Shown here in pieces: positions 33,952-38,555 of a stretch of DNA of 38,555 nt. The notes beneath the pieces were generated by a model. It was given only the letters and a program-made list of their open reading frames with translations. It was not told the origin of the DNA and did not search any database. This DNA comes from a bacterium. GTDB taxonomy: Bacteria; JAJVIF01; JAPKYR01. The DNA is taken from the NCBI GenBank assembly GCA_026394215.1, contig JAPKYR010000161.1:1-38555 (forward strand), read 5' to 3'. Position 1 is the stretch's first letter, and the number at the start of each line of letters is the position of its first letter. The position numbers were made by a program, and so were the translations under genes.

Positions 33952-34905
33952 TCACGCTGCCCCCAAAAGCCTCAGCATCACCGCTTTCTGAGCGTGCAGA
34001 CGGTTTTCCGCCTCGTCGAATACAATCGACTTCGGGCCGTCGATCACTTCCGCGGTCTGCTCCTCGCCACGCATCGCGGGAAGGCAGTTCATAAACACGG
34101 CAGTGTCTTTCGCGTAACCCATGAGATTAGATGTGACCTGAAACGGCATCAGCGTTTTGATACGCATGGCTTTCTGTTGGTCGGGAATGTGGTAGCTCAT
34201 CCATGAATCGGTGTAGACGATGTCGACATTTTTCACCGCATGGATCGCATCCTTGAATATCCTGACCTTCGTACCGGCGGCGTCGGCCAGCTCCGACGCT
34301 TTCTCCATAACATCTGGCTGCGGCAGAAATTCCTCGGCGTCCGGCGCGCCGACATGCACGTTCATCCCCGCGAGTGGGCATCCAATCATGAGCGAATGCG
34401 TGACATTATTGTTCGAATCCCCGACATACGCGAGCGTAAGCCCTTCCGTCCGCCCGAAATGTTCGCGGATCGTCATAAGGTCCGCGATAATCTGGCACGG
34501 GTGCGCGTAATCCGTGAGCGCGTTGATAATCGGGATGGTCGAATTCGCGGCAAGTTTGAGAATATCCTCATGCTTGAACAGCCGCGCCATCATGATGTCG
34601 CACATGCGGCTGATCACTTTCGCGGTGTCGGCGATCGATTCCTTCTTTCCGAGCGGCGAATCCTTGATGCTGTAGAAAATCGCGTGCCCGCCAAGCTGGG
34701 TCATGCCAACCTCGAACGAGATTCGTGTCCGAAGCGACGGTTTTTCGAAAAGCATGAGGAGAGTTTTGCCGTCGAGCCTTGTGGACCATTTAACCCTGTA
34801 CTCATCGGGATTTTTTTTCATCAGTGTCTTGATCTCAACGGCGAGATCGAGGATGGATTTCAAATCGGATGGACTTAGTTCGGTAAGATCGAGAAGATGT
34901 CGCAT
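33952..34905 (-). CDS. argF: Ornithine carbamoyltransferase
   Basis: This 317-residue enzyme transfers the carbamoyl group between carbamoyl phosphate and ornithine/citrulline. The carbamoyl-phosphate site FEKPSLRTRISFE, the ALTDYAHPCQIIADL block and the C-terminal FDEAENRLHAQKAVMLRLLG are typical. Two motifs differ from the textbook OTC: the usual HCLP is NCLP (FMNCLPAMRGEE) and the DxWVSMG ornithine loop is DSWMSYHIP. I start it at 34905, since GGGAGGCTTCCAC precedes that ATG. It lies 68 bases after arcC in one operon, so a catabolic role (citrulline to ornithine plus carbamoyl phosphate) is as likely as arginine synthesis; no arginine deiminase is present here. Confidence 0.88.
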   Translation of the reverse strand: MRHLLDLTELSPSDLKSILDLAVEIKTLMKKNPDEYRVKWSTRLDGKTLLMLFEKPSLRTRISFEVGMTQLGGHAIFYSIKDSPLGKKESIADTAKVISRMCDIMMARLFKHEDILKLAANSTIPIINALTDYAHPCQIIADLMTIREHFGRTEGLTLAYVGDSNNNVTHSLMIGCPLAGMNVHVGAPDAEEFLPQPDVMEKASELADAAGTKVRIFKDAIHAVKNVDIVYTDSWMSYHIPDQQKAMRIKTLMPFQVTSNLMGYAKDTAVFMNCLPAMRGEEQTAEVIDGPKSIVFDEAENRLHAQKAVMLRLLGAA

Positions 34906-34973
34906 GTGGAAGCCTCCCATGGGAATGAATTTTCACAAAGGTATGTGTGCTTCTTTGGGGAAGTATACTTAGT

Positions 34974-36026
34974 TCATCGTCGCGGGTATAGACCCAACTG
35001 CGGCGAATGGAGGAAAATCGTCCCGACGCCGGAGTCGGGATCGAAAATTTGCGCGAAATTTGACAGCGGTCCAAGGTAGGCGCGTTTGCCGCCCGATTTT
35101 AGAAAGAACTGGATCGCTTCGAGTTTCGGTCCGATCGTGCCGCTGTCGAGATTGCTGTTCGCGATAAAATTGTCGAGTTCGGCAAGTGTCATCTGTGGGA
35201 TGAAATCCTCGTCGAGGCAGTGCGCGTCACGGTAAAGCCCGCGCGAGTCCATCAGGATTACTAATTCAACATCCGAGCCTTCTATGTAGTTGAGAATATT
35301 CGCGGCGAGAAGCGCGCTTGCACGGTCCTTGTCGATCACGACCTCGCTCTGCATGAATCGTTCCGTCGATGGAGCGCCGTTCGACACCGCACGGGTCGCG
35401 TCGAATACCGGAATTCCCCCGCCTCCGCAGCAGATTGTTATGACGCCCTTCTCGATAAGCGACGCGATTGTCTCGAATTCCTCGATTTTATACGGGATAG
35501 GGGAGGGGACCACGCGACGGAGTTTTTCTGTCTGCCCCTCGGGAATTCTGTATTTTATGCCCTGCTTGTCGAGCTTCTCGCGTTTCGCTTTGGTGTTCGG
35601 AATCCACGGGCCGAAGTATTTCGTGTATTCGTCGTCGGAGAACTCATTTTTTTCGACATAGACATGTGTGAGAATGCTCGCGACCGGGTGCGTTCTGAAT
35701 TGCGGGTGATTTTTGATTTCCTTCAGGAGCCAGTGGCCGATACACCCCTGCGTGTTCGCGACACAGTCGGTAAGCCCCAGTTCCGGGATACGCTCGACGT
35801 CGTACCCGAGCCACGACCGGATCAGCTCGAACCCGACCTGCGGCCCGTTGCCGTGCGTGATCGCGAACGACTTGTAGCGGTCGAGGGCGGGTGTGAGGTT
35901 GCCGATCGCCTCGCGCAGATTTTTCATCTGCGTCGATGGTTCTGCGGTCTGGCCCTTGCGGAGGATCGCGTTTCCCCCGAGGGCGATAACCGCGAAATGT
36001 TCCTGCATTCCGTCGAGGTAAGCCAT
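34974..36026 (-). CDS. arcC: Carbamate kinase
   Basis: This 350-residue amino-acid-kinase-fold enzyme makes ATP and carbamate from carbamoyl phosphate and ADP. Motifs are ALGGNAILRKGQ, THGNGPQVGFELIR, VVPSPIPYKIEEFETIASLIEKGVITICCGGGGIPVF and IDKDRASALLAANI, all typical of ArcC. The start has TGGAGG nine bases upstream. It leads an operon with argF; together they can turn citrulline into ornithine, ammonia, CO2 and ATP. A nucleotidyltransferase gene is divergent on the other side. Confidence 0.93.
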   Translation of the reverse strand: MAYLDGMQEHFAVIALGGNAILRKGQTAEPSTQMKNLREAIGNLTPALDRYKSFAITHGNGPQVGFELIRSWLGYDVERIPELGLTDCVANTQGCIGHWLLKEIKNHPQFRTHPVASILTHVYVEKNEFSDDEYTKYFGPWIPNTKAKREKLDKQGIKYRIPEGQTEKLRRVVPSPIPYKIEEFETIASLIEKGVITICCGGGGIPVFDATRAVSNGAPSTERFMQSEVVIDKDRASALLAANILNYIEGSDVELVILMDSRGLYRDAHCLDEDFIPQMTLAELDNFIANSNLDSGTIGPKLEAIQFFLKSGGKRAYLGPLSNFAQIFDPDSGVGTIFLHSPQLGLYPRR

Positions 36027-36125
36027 GGTATGGTTCCTCCAAAAATCGGAGGGAAAAAATTAATTTTACCAAAATACGGGATTGATATCAACCAAATACT
36101 GTTAGGAATACCGGGAGATTTTTGG

Positions 36126-36131
36126 TATAAT
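36126..36131 (+). promoter_or_regulatory. Consensus -10 box before the MNT gene
   Basis: TATAAT lies 19 bases before the ATG, in the divergent region with arcC. The -35 is poor (TTAGGA at 18 bases). Confidence 0.35.
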
Positions 36132-36149
36132 TTATTTAGAAACAACACA

Positions 36150-36482
36150 ATGAACACATTGCAGGAACAATTTGAAGAGCTTATCGACAGAATAGTTGAT
36201 GCTGTACAGCCTTTGAGTATCACCCTCTTCGGATCGGCAGCGCGGATGGAAATGGGGACGGACAGCGATGTGGATATCCTGGTAGTAATGCCGGAAGGGA
36301 CGCATCGGAGGCAGACCGCGCAGTTTCTTCATACGCAATTTTTCGGAATTCCCTATGCAGTCGATGTAATTGTCGCTACCCCCGACGATCTGCAGAAATA
36401 TGGAAATGCAAATGGATTAATATATAAGTCAATTATGGATGAAGGGAAAAAATTATATGACATCGGTCTGGAACTCGCCTGA
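36150..36482 (+). CDS. Minimal nucleotidyltransferase (MNT) domain protein
   Basis: This 110-residue protein is a minimal nucleotidyltransferase with the signature ITLFGSAARMEMGTDSDVDILVVM (GS-x10-DxD; metal-binding Asp pair near residues 43-45). Such proteins (MntA type) usually pair with a HEPN protein as a toxin-antitoxin system, in which MNT adds AMP to the HEPN partner. The open frame extends 5' antisense to arcC, but the family's N-terminus is at MNTLQEQFEEL, so I start at 36150. The expected partner overlaps its 3' end but is truncated. Confidence 0.8.
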   Translation: MNTLQEQFEELIDRIVDAVQPLSITLFGSAARMEMGTDSDVDILVVMPEGTHRRQTAQFLHTQFFGIPYAVDVIVATPDDLQKYGNANGLIYKSIMDEGKKLYDIGLELA

Positions 36483-36564
36483 AGAATGGATACGATACGC
36501 AAGGAGCGAAGTGGTTCCAACAGAACATTTGAATGATATTTTCATGTCGACACTTGTCAGATAA
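36457..36564 (+). pseudogene. Truncated HEPN-domain partner
   Basis: A 35-codon frame starts 26 bases inside the MNT gene's end: MTSVWNSPEEWIRYARSEVV and 15 further residues, then TAA. The opening 'W-I-RYARSE' is how many HEPN partners of MNT begin (a W-x-x-A-K-S-D/E-L helix). A full HEPN domain needs about 110-130 residues with an Rx4-6H motif, so the catalytic part is lost. The MNT protein may therefore be an orphan. Confidence 0.5.
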
Positions 36565-36633
36565 GCAAGAATGACCGTAAATGAATTCATCAAACTGTTA
36601 GCTTGATTTTATTTTGCTGGAAGGTATTCTCAA

Positions 36634-36840
36634 ATGCCACTCTTTTTTATAGGACTACTTTTTGGCCCCATAGTGCTGATTATTTTCGTTTTTGATGTAC
36701 TTTACACGCTATTCGTTGGCTATCCCCGCCCAGACGCTGACAGGTATTTTGGAATGTTTCAGAGTGGTTGGTTTCTCACAGGATTTTTTGTAAGCCTGTT
36801 ATTGATCACCGCAGTCATACTTATTGTCAAATTCACCTGA
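36634..36840 (+). CDS. Small two-helix membrane protein
   Basis: This 68-residue protein has two hydrophobic segments (FFIGLLFGPIVLIIFVFDVLYTLFVGY and FLTGFFVSLLLITAVILIVKF) joined by a short polar loop (PRPDADRYFGMFQSG). GGAAGG lies about 11 bases before the ATG. The regular hydrophobic pattern favours a real gene. No family is recognised and there is no obvious operon partner. Confidence 0.45.
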   Translation: MPLFFIGLLFGPIVLIIFVFDVLYTLFVGYPRPDADRYFGMFQSGWFLTGFFVSLLLITAVILIVKFT

Positions 36841-37001
36841 TAAACCTCGCGACTGCCAACTACAAGCGGAGCCTGCGTAACTTGTCGGCGTACTAGCATA
36901 TTAGACCAATTCTCCTTGACATCTATTTTTTAATATAAAAAACGGGATTTGCATAAGAAGTTACGGAGGGCAAGTCCTGGCGCTGGTGATGATCCCGGAA
37001 A

Positions 37002-37223
37002 TCAAAGCAACTTTAAAAACTCATCGACCTTTATACCCGCGCTTCGGATCAACGCACGCAGTGTTCCGATAGACAGTTCCTTATGCTGGGGAATCGAGAG
37101 GTTGCACCGCACTCCTTCTTTAGTCAACATTAAATGGCTTCCCACCTGTCCAAGAACCTTCCATCCCGCTTTCTGAAAAGCCTTCGCAGCCTTCTTGCCG
37201 GAAATGTTGGCGAGTTTACTCAT
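37002..37223 (-). CDS. hicA: HicA-type mRNA interferase toxin
   Basis: This 73-residue double-stranded-RNA-binding-fold protein matches HicA: MSKLANISGKKAAKAFQKAGW leads into QVGSHLMLTKEG, with the catalytic histidine in the GSHLML motif, and then IPQHKELSIGTLRALIRSAGI. HicA cleaves mRNA when not bound by HicB. I start it at 37223, the usual family start; a longer in-frame version overlaps hicB. The gene lies 8 bases downstream of hicB, the reverse of the E. coli order but common elsewhere. Confidence 0.93.
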   Translation of the reverse strand: MSKLANISGKKAAKAFQKAGWKVLGQVGSHLMLTKEGVRCNLSIPQHKELSIGTLRALIRSAGIKVDEFLKLL

Positions 37224-37231
37224 CCTCTCAC

Positions 37232-37447
37232 TCAAACCGTGACAACAATGGGTTTCTTTCCGGATTTCTTTTTGATCTTTGAGGCCGCTTTCTGATCTTC
37301 CGCCCATAACCATGCGGTTATGGCCTCTTTGATGTTTTGCAGCGCCTCTTCCTCATCCTTGCCCTGTGAAACACATCCTGGAAGAGCAGGCACCTCGGCT
37401 ACTACCCAGCCGTCTTCTGCATTTTCGAGAACAACATGAAATATCAT
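37232..37447 (-). CDS. hicB: HicB-type antitoxin
   Basis: This 71-residue protein matches the HicB N-terminal partial RNase-H-like fold (FHVVLENAEDGWVVAEVPALPGCVSQGKDEEEALQNIKEAITAWL). It blocks HicA by direct contact. The DNA-binding C-terminal domain of longer HicB proteins is absent; a basic tail (KKKSGKKPIVVTV) stands in its place. GGGGG seven bases before the ATG gives the ribosome site. Without a DNA-binding domain, autoregulation by HicB is doubtful. Confidence 0.92.
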   Translation of the reverse strand: MIFHVVLENAEDGWVVAEVPALPGCVSQGKDEEEALQNIKEAITAWLWAEDQKAASKIKKKSGKKPIVVTV

Positions 37448-37476
37448 AGAAATACCCCCGAAGTTCAGGTTTGACT

Positions 37477-37482
37477 ATTATA
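37477..37482 (-). promoter_or_regulatory. Consensus -10 box for hicBA
   Basis: TATAAT on the reverse strand lies 29 bases before the hicB start codon. No good -35 is seen at the expected distance. Confidence 0.4.
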
Positions 37483-37506
37483 CCACATCTCCTATTAATC
37501 TTTTAT

Positions 37507-38181
37507 TTATATGCAATACCGCTTTTCGAGCCTGTATTCGATCGTCTTCGCTTCCGGAGGTTCGTCGTAATCGGCGACAATCTCGACCGGCGTGCCGATT
37601 GAAACCCAGCCATAGAGCCACGTCGCGTCCTCGGGGGAAAGACGTATGCATCCGTGGCTTGCTACCGACCCAAGGTACTGGAGATAACTTGTCCCTTCGA
37701 GAGAGTGCATACCGTACTGGCCGTCGCCGGTGATCGCCATCCAGTGAGGCATGTAGCATTCGTATTTATTCGACCATGCGCGCGGCGACTGGCTGTGGAC
37801 GGAGTAACTTCCGGTCGGTGTGCTATGCCCCGCTCTTCCTGTGGAGACGAGGAACCTCTGGATGATCTCGCCGTATTCAAAAACGAACATGCGCTGGTCG
37901 GCAAGTGAAATGATTATATGCCGATCCGGTTCCACGACAAGCTCGGGAGTAATCAGCTCAGTGACTTCGTCCGTCGCGGTACTGGTTTGCAACGAATCTT
38001 CCGCTCCCGTGGCAAACCCAGCTCCATCTACAAGAGTAGAAGCGTATGATGGCGGTTTTGTATTCGATGAGTCGTCGGATGACCCCGTTGAATTATCGGC
38101 TCCAAGGGAGGTCGAGGCAATACAGAACCATGCGATGGTGGAGACGATAATCAGCCTCAGTATTATTTTATAGGTAAACAT
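37507..38181 (-). CDS. Exported L,D-transpeptidase (YkuD domain)
   Basis: This 224-residue protein has a signal peptide (IILRLIIVSTIAWFCIAS), a Ser/Thr-rich linker, and a YkuD domain from about residue 83 to 210. It starts with DRHIIISLADQRMFVFEYGEIIQRFLVSTG; the active site is GMHSLEG..SHGCIRL with Cys178 as nucleophile. These enzymes cross-link peptidoglycan through 3-3 bonds or attach proteins to it in the periplasm. GGAAGTGAG precedes the ATG. It is monocistronic. The exact reaction cannot be told from the sequence. Confidence 0.92.
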   Translation of the reverse strand: MFTYKIILRLIIVSTIAWFCIASTSLGADNSTGSSDDSSNTKPPSYASTLVDGAGFATGAEDSLQTSTATDEVTELITPELVVEPDRHIIISLADQRMFVFEYGEIIQRFLVSTGRAGHSTPTGSYSVHSQSPRAWSNKYECYMPHWMAITGDGQYGMHSLEGTSYLQYLGSVASHGCIRLSPEDATWLYGWVSIGTPVEIVADYDEPPEAKTIEYRLEKRYCI

Positions 38182-38555
38182 AGTCGCGTCTCACTTCCGT
38201 CAAATCCGCTCTTGCAGTCGGATAAAGCCCCTGATATTATTGTCGCGGACATCCCGTTAGTAAGTGTTATACAAACTTGATGCCAAACGCGGAATATCGT
38301 CGAAAAAAATACCGGTAATGTCAACCAATCCGTAAAAAAAGCGAAAATAAAAGCCGAGTTAGACGTAGGGGGGGAACGTCTAGACTCGACTCATACTTAT
38401 TATCCCATTAGAAAATATGCTTTGTCAATAATACGTTAACAATAACCATATATAATAATTGCTATTCATTTTTTGCGATAACATACCTCACCCCCCTGGC
38501 CCCCTCTCCAAAATTTGGAGAGGGGGTCAGGGGGTGAGGATCAGGCAGACAAACA
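38182..38555. other. Terminal intergenic region with hairpins
   Basis: No gene is seen in the last 374 bases. The region holds a hairpin at 38355-38388 (GAGTTAGACGT against ACGTCTAGACTC, one bulge, G-rich loop) and a palindromic repeat at 38486-38539. The base composition between them is AT-rich. Confidence 0.6.
38486..38539. repeat. Palindromic C-rich/G-rich repeat
   Basis: CCTCACCCCCCTGGCCCCCT on the left is inverted against AGGGGGTCAGGGGGTGAGG on the right, with the centre CTCCAAATTTTGGAG-like. One transition and one indel separate the arms. Repeats of this composition (CTCACCCCC..CCCTCTCC) occur in intergenic regions of many unrelated bacteria. Confidence 0.75.

Noticed and set aside
35664-36149. 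5' extension of the MNT open frame
   Set aside because: It is antisense to arcC and has the Arg-rich look of a shadow; the MNT family starts at 36150.
36915-36920. TTGACA as a promoter -35 for a forward gene
   Set aside because: No -10 lies at 16-18 bases and no forward gene follows; hicA ends on the other strand.
1-38555. tRNA or rRNA genes
   Set aside because: I looked for cloverleaf-like and TTCRA-loop patterns in the intergenic regions and saw none; a covariance search would settle it.

Overview
The window reads as a chromosomal segment of a Gram-negative-type (diderm) heterotrophic bacterium, probably from an uncultured lineage. The evidence is an ADP-heptose-type nucleotidyltransferase (rfaE2), six Sec-exported lipoproteins, a periplasmic M48 protease, a multiheme c-type cytochrome and an exported L,D-transpeptidase. 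The sequence alone does not let me name a phylum. Genes are in short operons on both strands, most with clear Shine-Dalgarno sites. No tRNA, rRNA, CRISPR array or phage module was seen.

Layout. 1-5.4 kb: 1-pyrroline-5-carboxylate dehydrogenase, a TolB-like beta-propeller lipoprotein, a small acidic protein, an M48 protease and an Hsp20 chaperone. 5.5-13.8 kb: a MITE-like palindrome, rfaE2, a GT-C-type membrane glycosyltransferase, a hexaheme cytochrome c, an internally deleted IS630 relic, NADP-type glutamate dehydrogenase, a tandem pair of paralogous unknown membrane proteins, a diacylglycerol-kinase-family lipid kinase and a small membrane protein. 13.9-23.4 kb: a DUF2723-type membrane glycosyltransferase with a TPR tail, two long palindromes, a zinc-ribbon membrane protein, an AI-2E-family permease with a very basic disordered N-terminus, an XRE regulator, a PIN-domain protein coupled to an unrecognised 318-codon partner, and dxs. 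23.4-30.5 kb: an unexplained possibly transcribed stretch, a lipoprotein, a cysteine hydrolase plus cupin pair, a membrane protein, a secreted caspase-like protease with an EF-hand loop, a Yip1-like plus BON lipoprotein pair, and pyrBI. 30.8-38.5 kb: two tandem lipoproteins, a relic of a glutamate dehydrogenase 3' end, the arcC-argF operon, an MNT/HEPN remnant, hicBA and an L,D-transpeptidase.

Functional links. Glutamate and carbamoyl-phosphate metabolism is well represented: P5C dehydrogenase makes glutamate, GdhA interconverts it with 2-oxoglutarate, arcC-argF handles carbamoyl phosphate with ornithine/citrulline, and pyrBI commits carbamoyl phosphate to pyrimidines. A second theme is the envelope: lipoproteins, glycosyltransferases, an exported protease and a caspase, and an L,D-transpeptidase. 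A third is mobile and repetitive DNA: a dispersed palindromic repeat with five copies here (three of them between convergent genes), GGGGACACC REP-like hairpins, a MITE with target duplication, long hairpins, an IS relic and a duplicated gdhA tail.
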